Assembly (NCBI GenBank): GCA_903850335.1
Contig: CAINLJ010000005.1
Coordinates: 62,001 to 126,000, forward strand
From: an uncultured Bacteroidia bacterium
GTDB lineage: Bacteria; Bacteroidota; Bacteroidia; Bacteroidales; Prolixibacteraceae
DNA length: 64,000 nucleotides
Direction: 5' to 3'
The notes under the pieces were generated by a model, which was given only the letters and a program-made list of their open reading frames with translations, was not told the DNA's origin and ran no database searches. The translations under genes and the position numbers were made by a program. Position 1 is the first letter of the stretch. The number at the start of each line of letters is the position of its first letter. Below, in pieces: positions 9,657-19,790 of the stretch.

Positions 9657-10750
9657 AGTTTCGGTTTTAACGGTATCTGCACATTGTATGAGTGCCCAAG
9701 TGATTCATTTACAGCACACAGTAATGCAACTAATTTCCCATTCCCGAAGAACAGTTGAGGCCGTTCAAATGCTTCAAGTTTTTTGGTTGTGCCATCTTCC
9801 CATTTGAGATTAAGGGTTGAAACCAGCGGATGTTTGGCCAGTTTCCAATCCAGACCGTCCAGCGAATAAAAAAGCACAAGACTGCGGCCTGCGGTTGTAA
9901 ATGCCCCTTTCATATCTTTTACTATGGCATAATAGCAATTATCCTGAAACCAAACAAACGGATCTTCAGCCGGGAAATCTACATTCTCAGCAGTGAAAAT
10001 GGGTTTATTTTGTTTCACGAAAGGCCCGTCCGGTCGATTGGAAATTGCTGTGAGGTGAACGACAGGACCTCCGAAAGGCTGCGGCCTTTTTTTCCCTACG
10101 GCTTTATAAACCATAAGGAAACGACCATCAGGCATTTGAGTGACCGAAGGATTTGTAACCAATTGAGCATCCTGGGCAGTTGAATCGGGAGAAACATCAA
10201 TAAGCGGCTTGTCGAACCTTTGCCAAGGCCCATTCGGATCATCGGCGATTGCCACTCCAATGCGCTGATGATTTCGGTGAGTCCAGTTTAGTTGTGGACT
10301 TGTAACTTTCCCATCACCATAATTGCCCATGTAATAAAGGTAATATTTCCCATCATAAAAATGAATGGTAGGATTATGGGTTACCATCCCATCCCAATAA
10401 TTGGCTCCGCGAAACGGCAATGTAATATCTTTAAATTTAAAAGGCCCGAACGGTGAATCAGAGTCTGCATGGGCAACTTCGGAGTGAGTGGCCCAGGCTG
10501 CCATTCCCAATTTTCGTGACCATCTTGAATAAAACAGATGATATTTATGATCAAGATGTGACTGAACCATTGATCCGCACCAAATATAGGAGGTGTCATT
10601 AAAGAATTTGGCTGTTAGAGGAGCTGGTTGGATCATTGTCTGAATATCCAGTTCTCCGGGAGGGACTGTTTTATTAACAGCTTCATTGGAGCTGAAACAG
10701 CACGCCAATAAAGATATCGTGATCACTGGAATTCGGCGCTTTGGTTTCAT
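9653..10750 (-). CDS. Five-bladed propeller lipoprotein, GH43/GH117-clan-like glycosidase
   Basis: 365 residues. The N-terminus ends in a lipobox (SLLAC, Cys17), predicting an outer-membrane or periplasmic lipoprotein. Five repeated blade motifs are visible: KYHLFYSRW (~69), GKYYLYYMGN (~134), GRFLMVYKA (~209), NCYYAIVKDM (~271) and GKLVALLCAV (~338). Candidate acidic residues are Asp120 (YWDGM), Glu262 (AEDP) and Glu329 (FERPQ). This is the fold of GH43, GH62, GH117 and GH130; the exact family cannot be fixed by eye. It is the first gene after the susD hairpin and overlaps the DUF5703 gene by 4 bp. It probably trims arabino- or galacto-type oligosaccharides, which is an inference from context. 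Confidence 0.8.
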   Translation of the reverse strand: MKPKRRIPVITISLLACCFSSNEAVNKTVPPGELDIQTMIQPAPLTAKFFNDTSYIWCGSMVQSHLDHKYHLFYSRWSRKLGMAAWATHSEVAHADSDSPFGPFKFKDITLPFRGANYWDGMVTHNPTIHFYDGKYYLYYMGNYGDGKVTSPQLNWTHRNHQRIGVAIADDPNGPWQRFDKPLIDVSPDSTAQDAQLVTNPSVTQMPDGRFLMVYKAVGKKRPQPFGGPVVHLTAISNRPDGPFVKQNKPIFTAENVDFPAEDPFVWFQDNCYYAIVKDMKGAFTTAGRSLVLFYSLDGLDWKLAKHPLVSTLNLKWEDGTTKKLEAFERPQLFFGNGKLVALLCAVNESLGHSYNVQIPLKPKL

Positions 10751-10865
10751 TTTGTACAGTCAGAAGAGATTTTTATGTAAAATTTTGTGATTCAAAAAAT
10801 ATTGTCTTATACTATTGTAGTAGTTGCATCCGGATCTGAAAATGTATAAATTTAAGATTAATAGG

Positions 10866-10892
10866 AAAGGCTGGCTAAATACACCAGCCTTT
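10866..10892 (-). terminator. Hairpin between susD and the hydrolase genes
   Basis: Perfect 9-bp stem AAAGGCTGG / CCAGCCTTT with a 9-nt loop, 54 bp after the susD stop codon. No clean U-tract follows on the minus strand, so it may be a leaky terminator or an mRNA-stabilising 3' end rather than a full stop. Such a structure after susCD could give higher levels of transporter than of enzymes from one promoter. The rest of the 196-bp gap (10751-10946) shows no gene and no confident promoter. Confidence 0.6.
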
Positions 10893-10946
10893 CGGTCATC
10901 AACTAACTAATTCATAAAACTATAACTATCTATTCATTAAATAGGT

Positions 10947-12659
10947 TTACCAGCCTGGATTTTGTTTTAACCCGGGGTTGAGATTTAATTCTGTTTCCGG
11001 TATCGGCCACAAATAATCACGGTTCTTGTTGAAGTTTGTCCTTATCAACACCCTGTAATCGCTGGAAGGAGAACCCACATAATTGGTTTCATCGTAAACC
11101 GGATCTCCATAAGAGTCAAAAGCTACAGCAGGATAAACGCTATATTCGCCCAAAAGCGGTCTGCCAAAGATTGGTCTTGTCATGATCACTTCAGCACGTT
11201 TCCAGCGAAGAAGGTCATCCCAGCGCAGATTTTCGTTCCAAAGTTCGATTTTCCGCTCATACCGGACAAGATTTCTCATATCTGACTGGCTTAAAGCTGA
11301 AGATAAAGTAGGCATGTTGACATCTCCCCTTCCGCGCACCAGATTTATTGCATTCAGACAGTCAGCATCGATCTGATTGAGTTCTATTTTTGCTTCGGCA
11401 TAGGTTAACAATACTTCCGCATAGCGGCACAGCATGAAAGGCGTTTCGCATTGCGTAAGTTTACTCACATACTTAAAATCATAATATTTGCGTACCAGGT
11501 ATCCTGTAAAAGAGGTATACACTGTGGATGTATAACTATCCAGGTTTTTTACCAGCACGCCCTGATCGTTTAAAGTCTGTGGTTTATCCTTTCGGGTTTC
11601 ATAAACATAACCGTTCCACATATCTCCCGGCAAGACAAAACAATAACGCAAACGCGGATCGCGGTTATCATAAGGCTTTGCCTTGTTGTATAAAGGCGAT
11701 TTACTGATATCCATTCCATCCGTACACTGGTAAGAATCGAGCATGTTCTGGGTAGGAACAATGGTGGTATATCCCCCGGAAACAGAACGGGCAGATGTAA
11801 ATTGTGGAAATGCAGTTGCATTACCAGCGGAATAAAGGTGGCAATTAGTCAAAATCTGTTCTGTATTGGCAGAGCTGTTTAAAACGGCTTCGGTAAATAA
11901 AGTTGAATATTTGGGCATCAGACTGTACTGTTTGGAATCAATAACCGTTTTGGCTGCTGCAGCCGCTGTAGTCCAGTCATTATTTTGGAGGGCAGCGCGT
12001 GCCTTGTAGGCCATTGCGGCACCAGCAGTTACGCGTCCCAGGGTTTTTACAGTCGAACCGGTTAATAACGTATAGGACTGATCAAAGTCGGCATAGATTT
12101 TTTTCAAAACGTCGGCCCTGGCTGTGCGGGTCACCGATTTTCCGTCAGATACGGAGGTAACAGGTTTGTCAAGATATACCACATCTCCAAACATATTCGT
12201 CAGGCGAAGGTAATAATTGGCCCTGAGGAAATAAATTTCGCCCTGATATTGTTTGATTTTGTCAGCGCTCAGAGAACTCTTGTTTTCATCAATCTTTTGA
12301 AGCATTAGGTTGCAACGTCCTATGCCCTGGTACATATTGAGCCAAAAGGTTCTAAATTGACCCTCTTTAAAATCAAGAACAGACATCATGACATTCTGCG
12401 CAAACCCGCCTCCACGTATAAATACTGTTTCTGCCAACGCATCATAACTGAATTCGGGAGCAAAATATCCGTTGTTCCCTGCGACTATAAAATTATAACA
12501 GGCATTCACGCCTCCCTGGATTTCGGTGTCATTGGTATAGAAAGTGCCAGCTGAAGGTGAATCAAGCGGATAGCGTTCCAGCGCCTTGTCACAACCTGTA
12601 ACAAATAGAAACACCATTAAGACGATATATATTAAATTCTTCTTCATATTTTTTTTCAA
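10947..12659 (-). CDS. SusD/RagB-family starch-binding-like outer membrane lipoprotein
   Basis: 570 residues. Signal peptide with lipobox FVTGC (Cys23 counting from 12659; a start at 12647 four codons later is equally plausible). The segment ERYPLDSPSAGTFYTND and the helical TPR core (FWLNMYQGIGRCNLMLQKID, IYFLRANYYLRLTNMFGDVVY) are typical, as is the C-terminal RYERKIELWNENLRWDDLLRW followed by RDYLWPIPETELNLNPGLKQNPGW. It binds oligosaccharide at the cell surface and forms the lid on the SusC channel. It lies 22 bp after susC, the standard pairing. The ligand cannot be read from sequence. Confidence 0.96.
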   Translation of the reverse strand: MKKNMKKNLIYIVLMVFLFVTGCDKALERYPLDSPSAGTFYTNDTEIQGGVNACYNFIVAGNNGYFAPEFSYDALAETVFIRGGGFAQNVMMSVLDFKEGQFRTFWLNMYQGIGRCNLMLQKIDENKSSLSADKIKQYQGEIYFLRANYYLRLTNMFGDVVYLDKPVTSVSDGKSVTRTARADVLKKIYADFDQSYTLLTGSTVKTLGRVTAGAAMAYKARAALQNNDWTTAAAAAKTVIDSKQYSLMPKYSTLFTEAVLNSSANTEQILTNCHLYSAGNATAFPQFTSARSVSGGYTTIVPTQNMLDSYQCTDGMDISKSPLYNKAKPYDNRDPRLRYCFVLPGDMWNGYVYETRKDKPQTLNDQGVLVKNLDSYTSTVYTSFTGYLVRKYYDFKYVSKLTQCETPFMLCRYAEVLLTYAEAKIELNQIDADCLNAINLVRGRGDVNMPTLSSALSQSDMRNLVRYERKIELWNENLRWDDLLRWKRAEVIMTRPIFGRPLLGEYSVYPAVAFDSYGDPVYDETNYVGSPSSDYRVLIRTNFNKNRDYLWPIPETELNLNPGLKQNPGW

Positions 12660-12681
12660 TTAAAATCGTTTATGTAGTTCA

Positions 12682-15600
12682 CTAAAATTTTACTTCTACC
12701 CCAAAAGTGTATGACGCTAGCAGCGGCACGTAGTTATTGGTACTTTCAGGTGATTCAGGGTCCATTCCGACCGGCATTTTGCTTGCTGTAAAAACGTTGT
12801 TCCCGTTAGCGAAGAAACGCACACCTGCAATTCCGGCTTTTTTTACCAAATGAACCGGTAAAGTATAACCCAGCTGAATATTTTTCAAACGTAAATAGGA
12901 GGCATTGATAATCCAAAAAGAAGATGGTTGCAGATTGTTTGACTGTTGGTTTATTGACAAACGGGGAGTGGCGGCCTTTGGATTGGGGTTTGCTTCTGAC
13001 CATCGGTTAAGATGCTGCACAAGTGCTGTTGATGCATTCTGGAACGGATAAGCATCCCAACCGGAATCATAGCTATCGCGTTTCCCTACTCCCTGGAAAA
13101 ACACAGTAAAATCAAATCCTTTGTAGGAAGTATAGAGATCAAGCGAATAGGTGTAACGGGGAATTGGATTACCAAGTACAACCCGGTCACTACCTGTTAT
13201 TTTCTTATCTGCATCTATGTCTTTATAACGGATATCCCCTCCCTGTAATTTTCCGAATTGGGTGACTGGATAAGCTCTAGCCTCGGTGAATGAGCTGAAA
13301 AGACCATCTGACTGCAAGCCGTAAAAGGCATCAATTGGCGAACCTACCTGCCTTACATGTGTACCACTTACCTGTGGGGCCAACCCACCCAGATTTGTGA
13401 TCTTATTTTTTACATCAGAAAAAATACCAGTAACCTTGTAATAGATTTTCCCGATCGTATTGTTGTGTGAAATGATTATATCATAACCTTTGTTTTCAAC
13501 CGAACCTGCATTTTGCTTGGGTGAGTTGGCATAACCCATAACGCCCGGGATTGCCATATTGAGAAGTATCTTGTCAGTTTCCTTCTTATACCAGTCAAAA
13601 CTGACATCCAATTTGCCACCAATGAATGATAAGTCAGTACCAAAGTCAGTCATCTTGGTTGCTTCCCAGGTAATGTTATTCAAGGCAAAGTTAAGCGGGG
13701 CATATCCGGGATTCAGTACTCCGCCAAAAACGGTATATTGATTGGTTGCGACAGTAAGAGCGAATGGATAATTGGACCCCAGGCCGGATTGATTTCCCAG
13801 CTTACCCCACGAAGCACGCAGCTTACCATTGTTTAACCACTTTACATCATTCATGAATTCCTCCGAGGAGAAGCGCCATGCACCTGAAAAGGATGGGAAA
13901 AGGCCCCACTTGTAACCATCGGCAAAACGTGAAGATCCATCATACCGGACATTGGCTTCAATCAGGTACTTTCCGGCATAGGCGTAGTTCAACCGCCCAA
14001 AGTAAGATTGCAAAGCCCATTGGTTCGAATACCCATTGGTAATTTGTCCTGTTGGATCATATGCGTTAATCTCCTCAAACTGCTGAAAATTGTTCCCTTG
14101 CCTTGTTCCGTATAATTCATTGAAATTATTGGTAAGGTATTGGTAACCAGCCAAAACTGCTATATCGTGCTTTCCAATAGATTTAGTATAAGTAGCCAAA
14201 GCGTTGAGGTCATTCTCATTAGTTATATCCCTTGTTTCGTACATACTTGCCAAGCCGCTCGGTTTATAAATTACTGCACCTGTCTTGTAATCGTACAGGG
14301 AAGTTTGCTTTGTGACCCCTTTGTAATTAGCAGTCGATATATGAGGGGTATATGAAAAATCAAATTGCATTCCTTTGATTGGGGTGATTTTAGTATAGAG
14401 CTTGGCAATCGATTCCTGATATTGTTCGTATCTCATATTGAGTTTATTAAAAATCGTTTGCATAACATGAGGTGTTCCCGCGTAACTCGATCCCCAAACG
14501 CCATTTGAGAAGCGTGTCGGATAGATGGCAGGCTGTCTGAGCATCCCTTCAACTTCAGTACCAGGGGCTGCATCGTTGATATTTGTATTTTGAATTGATA
14601 AATCGAGGCCAAATTCAACATATTTGTTGACTATGTAGCTATTGTTGGACCTTAGACCGTAACGCTTGTAATCCGTGTTGGGCAGATTAGAATTCTGCAT
14701 AGTATAGTTCATTGAAGTATTTGATCTGAATTTATCATTACCTCCGGAAAATCTCACATATTGCATCGTCTGAACTGCACTATTTTTGTAGGTTTCCCGT
14801 ATCATGTCCGAGTTGGGATAGGCATCACGATCCGTAGCATTTTTCCAGGCATTAATTTTGTCAGCTCCATATACAGTGCCCCCTGCAACACCTGCATCAG
14901 TGCGTAAATCGTTACCATTAGCTTCATCATAAAGTGTCATGTAATCCCATGCTGAAGCATTTTTTGGAAGAGTTAAAGGTGTAGTGAAACCCACAGTACC
15001 TTTATAGATTACACTGACATTTTCCGTTTTCCCCCGTTTTGTAGTAATCAAAATTACACCATTGGCCGCTCGTGAACCGTAAATTGAGGACGAGGCAGCA
15101 TCTTTCAGGATGGAGATGTTTTCAATGTCGTTAGGATCTACTGCATCCACAGAAGAAGCAACTCCGTCAACCAAAACCAAAGGGTTATTGTCATTAATTG
15201 TCCCAATTCCCCGGATGCGTATTGTTGTCCCTTCTTTACCCGGCTTTCCATTGTTTGAAGTGACTGTTACACCAGCAGCCATTCCTTCCAACGCCTGAGA
15301 AGTCTGAATGGTGCTTCTTTCTGCGAGAGCATCACCTTTTAAGGCAGCAACTGAGCCGGTGAGGTTTACCTTTTTTTGCGTACCATATCCTACGGTAACA
15401 ATCTCCTGCAATCCCACAGAACTCATCCGGAATTTGACATCAACTGAACTCTTACCTGATATTCCTACCTCCTGAGAGTCGAATCCAACAAACGAGAATA
15501 AAAGGTTCTTAGCTGTATTGGGTACCTGAAGTTTGAAATTCCCATCTATATCGGTAATAGTTCCAATTGTTGTGCCCGGCACTATCACACTCGCGCCAAT

Positions 15601-15708
15601 AACCGGAGCTTTACTCTCATCGGTCACTCGGCCAGTTACAACTCTTTGTTGAGCAAAAAGTGCCGTAAAAGAGAGGATTAGAGAAAAAATTAAAATGATT
15701 CTTTTCAT
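12682..15708 (-). CDS. SusC/RagA-family TonB-dependent glycan transporter
   Basis: 1008 residues. Signal peptide 1-20 (LFAQ), a carboxypeptidase-regulatory-like beta-sandwich at about 22-95, the SusC marker EIVTVGYGTQKK near 102-113, a plug domain to about 235 (RIRGIGTINDNN, PLVLVDGV, ILKDAASSSIYGSRAANGVILITTKRG), then a ~770-residue 22-strand barrel ending in ...TFGVEVKF. It imports oligosaccharides through the outer membrane using TonB energy, paired with the downstream susD. The absence of an N-terminal anti-sigma-interaction extension fits control by the LacI regulator rather than by an ECF sigma/anti-sigma pair. It starts 26 bp after the oxidoreductase stop codon. Confidence 0.97.
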   Translation of the reverse strand: MKRIILIFSLILSFTALFAQQRVVTGRVTDESKAPVIGASVIVPGTTIGTITDIDGNFKLQVPNTAKNLLFSFVGFDSQEVGISGKSSVDVKFRMSSVGLQEIVTVGYGTQKKVNLTGSVAALKGDALAERSTIQTSQALEGMAAGVTVTSNNGKPGKEGTTIRIRGIGTINDNNPLVLVDGVASSVDAVDPNDIENISILKDAASSSIYGSRAANGVILITTKRGKTENVSVIYKGTVGFTTPLTLPKNASAWDYMTLYDEANGNDLRTDAGVAGGTVYGADKINAWKNATDRDAYPNSDMIRETYKNSAVQTMQYVRFSGGNDKFRSNTSMNYTMQNSNLPNTDYKRYGLRSNNSYIVNKYVEFGLDLSIQNTNINDAAPGTEVEGMLRQPAIYPTRFSNGVWGSSYAGTPHVMQTIFNKLNMRYEQYQESIAKLYTKITPIKGMQFDFSYTPHISTANYKGVTKQTSLYDYKTGAVIYKPSGLASMYETRDITNENDLNALATYTKSIGKHDIAVLAGYQYLTNNFNELYGTRQGNNFQQFEEINAYDPTGQITNGYSNQWALQSYFGRLNYAYAGKYLIEANVRYDGSSRFADGYKWGLFPSFSGAWRFSSEEFMNDVKWLNNGKLRASWGKLGNQSGLGSNYPFALTVATNQYTVFGGVLNPGYAPLNFALNNITWEATKMTDFGTDLSFIGGKLDVSFDWYKKETDKILLNMAIPGVMGYANSPKQNAGSVENKGYDIIISHNNTIGKIYYKVTGIFSDVKNKITNLGGLAPQVSGTHVRQVGSPIDAFYGLQSDGLFSSFTEARAYPVTQFGKLQGGDIRYKDIDADKKITGSDRVVLGNPIPRYTYSLDLYTSYKGFDFTVFFQGVGKRDSYDSGWDAYPFQNASTALVQHLNRWSEANPNPKAATPRLSINQQSNNLQPSSFWIINASYLRLKNIQLGYTLPVHLVKKAGIAGVRFFANGNNVFTASKMPVGMDPESPESTNNYVPLLASYTFGVEVKF

Positions 15709-15734
15709 AATTCGAAATTTAGCTGTTCAACCTG

Positions 15735-18011
15735 TTAATTAATAAATATTTCAAAGAGAGCACATGGAACCACCGATGATGGATGTTCCATTTCAATGTG
15801 AAGAACCGAAGTTTCAACAGGATTCGGAAACTGTATATGGTTTATTGTTTGGTGATTCCCTGTTTCCGCGTGGATCAGTTCTTCTCCGCTATAGATGCGG
15901 TATCTCTGTACGCAAAAAGGGATTACATCTTCGGGATGACCCATTTGAGATGATTCCATTGGGTGGTCAAAATCTGTATCAAAATAAAGGGTAATCGAAT
16001 TGATCAGTTTTGGCCCTTCCCAAATGAAATGAATCACAGGGGCCGGATCATTTAAGTCCGCAACCCATGCATTTGGGCTAAGGTATGGACGGGTGTATCC
16101 GTTGACTATATTATGCTTTGAATAACATTGAAGTGCTGGTGTAATGGTCATCCCAAAATTCTGACCATTTGGTCTTCTTTCCGGACACCAGAATTCAAAG
16201 GTCTCGAAACCACTTCCCTCGGGTGGTACCTGCTTACCAAAATTATTTACAGCCGGGTTGGTCTTGTTGAATACTGAAACGACTCCCGTAATCCTTAATT
16301 CACTGGTGCAGATTTTTACATCGGGATTAGCACTGAAAATTAAAAACGCATAATGATCCTCGTTCAAAGGTGTGGTAAATGTGATTACAATCTTCTGAAT
16401 CCCCTGTTTGAGTATGACATCCTGTTTTTCAATCAGAACTTCCGGAGTGTAGTTAAAGATCTTTGAACTACATCTCAGTTCTGAACTAAACGTTGTTGGC
16501 ACTTGCGCATCAACCAATAATTCAAAGCTATATGGCGTATCTTTTTTCAATGGAAGGACCTGTCCGGCTCCAGTGTTAAGATTTAACCATCCACCGTCAA
16601 ACGGAATCTGATCAATTACCATCTCACTGGATACTGAAATATTAGCCAGTGCAGCAAAATTAACTTCCTGGTTAATCTGCGTCATAGGTATACTCTGACC
16701 GCTGATATTTAACCTCTGCTGAAGCAATTTGATTTTTTGGGGATTTAGAAGACTTGAGGGTTCCGTATTTTGCTGGCAACACATTGCTGCAGCCATTCCC
16801 ACGGCCTGTCCACCATGAGCAGCAGTTGCCATTACTCTGGCAGATCCAAAGGCTACATGCGAAGCACTGATCAGGCGACCAGCGATAAACAGGTTAGTTA
16901 TGTCTTTACTGATAAAACAGCGGTATGGAATTTCATAAATCCCCTTTGAATGATATTGATTACACGCTGGAAGCTCTGAGAAAACTCCGTCCGCCGGATG
17001 TAAATCAACTGCCCAACCTCCAAACGAAACAGCATCATAAAAATGAGTCTGATCAACAATATCTTGTTGTTTAAGGATGTATAGACCTTCAAATCTTCTG
17101 CTTTCCCGTTTCCCAGGGATCGTTCCTACCCATTCGAGTGAGAGATTTTCTGATTCAGGGAACTTTCCTGAATTCTTTATATAATCCCATACACCGTAAA
17201 CTATACTCCACAATTCCCATTTGATCTCCTCTGTATCGTGAATAGTGTCTCTTCGTCCTCCATATTCGAACCACCAGAAGTTACACCCATGATCACCTGT
17301 TTTAATATTCCTGAATCTGGGAATCTTACTGACATCCTTTAAAGCATAGGATGGTGCAACATATTTCACAGGTTTCCCAGTGTCCTTGCTGTAAAAATAG
17401 ATGGTATGACCGAGTAGTTCCCCGAACTCTTTTGATGGTGTAAATCCCTCACCAAATTCAAATTTACTTTCGGCTCCTATCCTGAATGATGCCCCTGCCT
17501 TAAATCCAACAATCCCGTCTCCTGAAGCATCACAAAATAAAGGGGCGCTAATTTGATATTCCGTCGAGTTTTGACTGCAGAAAGCAGTGAGGGATTCAAT
17601 ATGAGAATCATCCTTTTTCTCCAAATCGAAAACCATCGTATTTAAAAGCAAGGTGATATTTGGTTCACAAATCACTTTTTCGAGCAGAATTGTATCAAAA
17701 ATTACAGCATTGCCCTCCTTGTTCCTGAAAAGATTTTCAACCAGAATCTCATCAATAACTCCACCTTCACGCGCCCATCTGTTATTATTTCCCATATGTG
17801 AGGTGGCTCCGAGTACCCAAAGTCTGACTTCACTTGATCCGTTACCTCCCAACACAGGCCTGTCCTGAATAAGGATGACCTTAATCCCGTTGCGCGCTGC
17901 CGTAATCGCCGCACATGTACCTGCCATTCCGCCTCCAACGACGACGAAGTCAGAATTGAGCATAGCTATCGCATTCCCCCGTTTCATTGGGGATAAATCT
18001 TGTGTTATCAT
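15735..18011 (-). CDS. FAD-dependent oxidoreductase (FAD_oxidored family) with C-terminal beta-rich region
   Basis: 758 residues with no export signal, so probably cytoplasmic. The dinucleotide-binding motif VVVGGGMAG lies at 23-31, followed by GGNGSSEVRLWVLGA and the C-terminal FAD contact region (LFIAGRLISASHVAFGSARVMATAAHGGQAVGMAAAM near 405-440), as in PF12831. Residues beyond ~450 are beta-rich and may be one or two beta-sandwich domains of unknown role. Such enzymes recur in glycan-use clusters of Bacteroidota and Planctomycetota; their substrates are mostly undefined. It lies 4 bp after the symporter gene and 26 bp before susC, suggesting oxidation of a sugar or glycoside brought in by the symporter. 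That role is inferred. Confidence 0.85.
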   Translation of the reverse strand: MITQDLSPMKRGNAIAMLNSDFVVVGGGMAGTCAAITAARNGIKVILIQDRPVLGGNGSSEVRLWVLGATSHMGNNNRWAREGGVIDEILVENLFRNKEGNAVIFDTILLEKVICEPNITLLLNTMVFDLEKKDDSHIESLTAFCSQNSTEYQISAPLFCDASGDGIVGFKAGASFRIGAESKFEFGEGFTPSKEFGELLGHTIYFYSKDTGKPVKYVAPSYALKDVSKIPRFRNIKTGDHGCNFWWFEYGGRRDTIHDTEEIKWELWSIVYGVWDYIKNSGKFPESENLSLEWVGTIPGKRESRRFEGLYILKQQDIVDQTHFYDAVSFGGWAVDLHPADGVFSELPACNQYHSKGIYEIPYRCFISKDITNLFIAGRLISASHVAFGSARVMATAAHGGQAVGMAAAMCCQQNTEPSSLLNPQKIKLLQQRLNISGQSIPMTQINQEVNFAALANISVSSEMVIDQIPFDGGWLNLNTGAGQVLPLKKDTPYSFELLVDAQVPTTFSSELRCSSKIFNYTPEVLIEKQDVILKQGIQKIVITFTTPLNEDHYAFLIFSANPDVKICTSELRITGVVSVFNKTNPAVNNFGKQVPPEGSGFETFEFWCPERRPNGQNFGMTITPALQCYSKHNIVNGYTRPYLSPNAWVADLNDPAPVIHFIWEGPKLINSITLYFDTDFDHPMESSQMGHPEDVIPFCVQRYRIYSGEELIHAETGNHQTINHIQFPNPVETSVLHIEMEHPSSVVPCALFEIFIN

Positions 18012-18015
18012 GTCA

Positions 18016-19704
18016 CTATTTTTGTAAAAGTGGAGGTTTGGGATATAGTTTGTAACCTAGAAACAAAAGGAGAATACCCATGCCCAAAACATAGATACTA
18101 CCATGATGGCCTAAGGTCCCTAATCCGCTAATTATTAATCCTGTAGAAAGGATTCCGATTGAAATCATCCGTTTGCCAAAATTATTTTCGCTCTCAGAAT
18201 CAACAGATTTTTCAGATAAATAGACTTTGGAATCGGGTTTTTCAGATAAATATCGCTTATAATTTTCATATTCAGATGCCGGACTATTTTTTAACCACAA
18301 CCAGGCTTCAAAGAAGGTTATTACTGATATTGGAACAACTACACCCATAACCATTTCTGCTGCCCTGGACAAAGAATCATGGGTGATAGCCGGTATGATA
18401 AATTTGTATGCCAGTAATGCAGTTAGAGCAATTATGGTTGTTCCAAGTACTGTATAACTATTTTGTCTTTTGGAAAACAGCGTCCAGATTAACGGGAAAT
18501 ACATGGCACCACCTGTAATTGATGCTACACTAAGTATTACATTTGTGGCACCACCCATTAAAGGAACCAACATTCCAAAAATAATCACGACAATCCCCAT
18601 GAAGAAAGTAGCATATCTGGCAACTCGCATCAATAATTTTTCAGAAGATTGAGGATAGAAAACCTTAAATAAATCATTTGTAATTACACCTGCCGAAATA
18701 TTAAGAAATCCCTGGACAGAACTGTTTGTCGCAAAGATGAGGCTGATGGTAATCAGTCCCAGCATCCCTGATGGCAGTACTAGTTTACACATCTGCATAT
18801 AAGCCTGCTCATTCTCGATACCATTCAGGCCAGGATTGATGGCCCTGTAAATCATCGGAGGCAACATCCAGATTACCGGACTAATGACATAAAACAATCC
18901 GAATAAAATCCCTACCTTTCTTGATTCCTTTGGTGAGGCCACACTTGTATAACGCTGAATAAAACTCCATTGCCCCCCTAAATAGAAGATGTTGTAGAAT
19001 AAAAACCCAAGTAGAAAACTAATCGTATACTTATTGTCACTAAGCTTAAAAAAGTCGGCAATATGCTGGGATTGAATTGAGTTTACAAATCCTGAAATAC
19101 CTCCAACTTTATCGAACGATAAGGGGAGCAAAATAAGACCAGCCGAGATAAGGATGATAAATTGAAGCACGTCGGTAACAACAACTGCCCATAACCCGCC
19201 AAATGAGGTATAAAGGATTACGATAGATCCAAGTAATCCAATCCACCAATAGAGCGAAACTCCTGTAGTAACCTGAAGAACGATTGCAACAGCATAAAGA
19301 CAAACTCCCTTTAAAAAGACCATAATTGACAGATAAATGTAAGAGTAGGTCTTTTGAGTACGAATACCCAGACGTTGACAAATGTATTCAGCAGCAGTTA
19401 AGGATTTAGTTTTATGCCATTTAGGTGCTATGAAAATTCCGGTAACAAGGCCTGCTACCGACATGGCCCACTGTATTGTAATGGCCACCCAACCCGAAGA
19501 ATATGCAATCGAACCCCAGACGACAAAAGTACTTGCCGATACAAAACCCATAAATAGGGAGAGGCTGTTAATCCACCAGGGCACTGCCCCTCCAGCTGCA
19601 AAAAATGAGAGCATGTCTCCGCCCGATTTTCTTGAAAAAGAAAGACCGATGAATATGATCAGCAATGAGAAGAGTCCTATTACAAAATAATCAAGGGTGG
19701 CCAT
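18016..19704 (-). CDS. Sodium:solute symporter (SSS family), first gene of the PUL operon
   Basis: 562 residues with about 13-14 hydrophobic segments. The N-terminal YFVIGLFSLLIIFIGLSFSR, the SSS signature region (FAAGGAVPWWINSLSLFMGF, STFVVWGS) and GLWAVVVTDVLQF are typical of SGLT-like transporters. A hydrophilic loop precedes the last two membrane segments. It probably imports the monosaccharide or small glycoside produced by the PUL enzymes, using sodium. As first gene facing the divergent LacI gene, it should be directly controlled by the operators at 19791-19835. Confidence 0.92.
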   Translation of the reverse strand: MATLDYFVIGLFSLLIIFIGLSFSRKSGGDMLSFFAAGGAVPWWINSLSLFMGFVSASTFVVWGSIAYSSGWVAITIQWAMSVAGLVTGIFIAPKWHKTKSLTAAEYICQRLGIRTQKTYSYIYLSIMVFLKGVCLYAVAIVLQVTTGVSLYWWIGLLGSIVILYTSFGGLWAVVVTDVLQFIILISAGLILLPLSFDKVGGISGFVNSIQSQHIADFFKLSDNKYTISFLLGFLFYNIFYLGGQWSFIQRYTSVASPKESRKVGILFGLFYVISPVIWMLPPMIYRAINPGLNGIENEQAYMQMCKLVLPSGMLGLITISLIFATNSSVQGFLNISAGVITNDLFKVFYPQSSEKLLMRVARYATFFMGIVVIIFGMLVPLMGGATNVILSVASITGGAMYFPLIWTLFSKRQNSYTVLGTTIIALTALLAYKFIIPAITHDSLSRAAEMVMGVVVPISVITFFEAWLWLKNSPASEYENYKRYLSEKPDSKVYLSEKSVDSESENNFGKRMISIGILSTGLIISGLGTLGHHGSIYVLGMGILLLFLGYKLYPKPPLLQK

Positions 19705-19790
19705 AAATTCAATCTGGTTCAGTTATGTTTCGTGGTACAATGTTACCCAAGTGTTAAACTTATTAAAACTAAATGTCAATTATTATTCCC

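Noticed and set aside
15764-15994. Plus-strand 76-codon frame inside the oxidoreductase gene
   Set aside because: Antisense to the conserved C-terminal part of the oxidoreductase; no independent signal for a gene.
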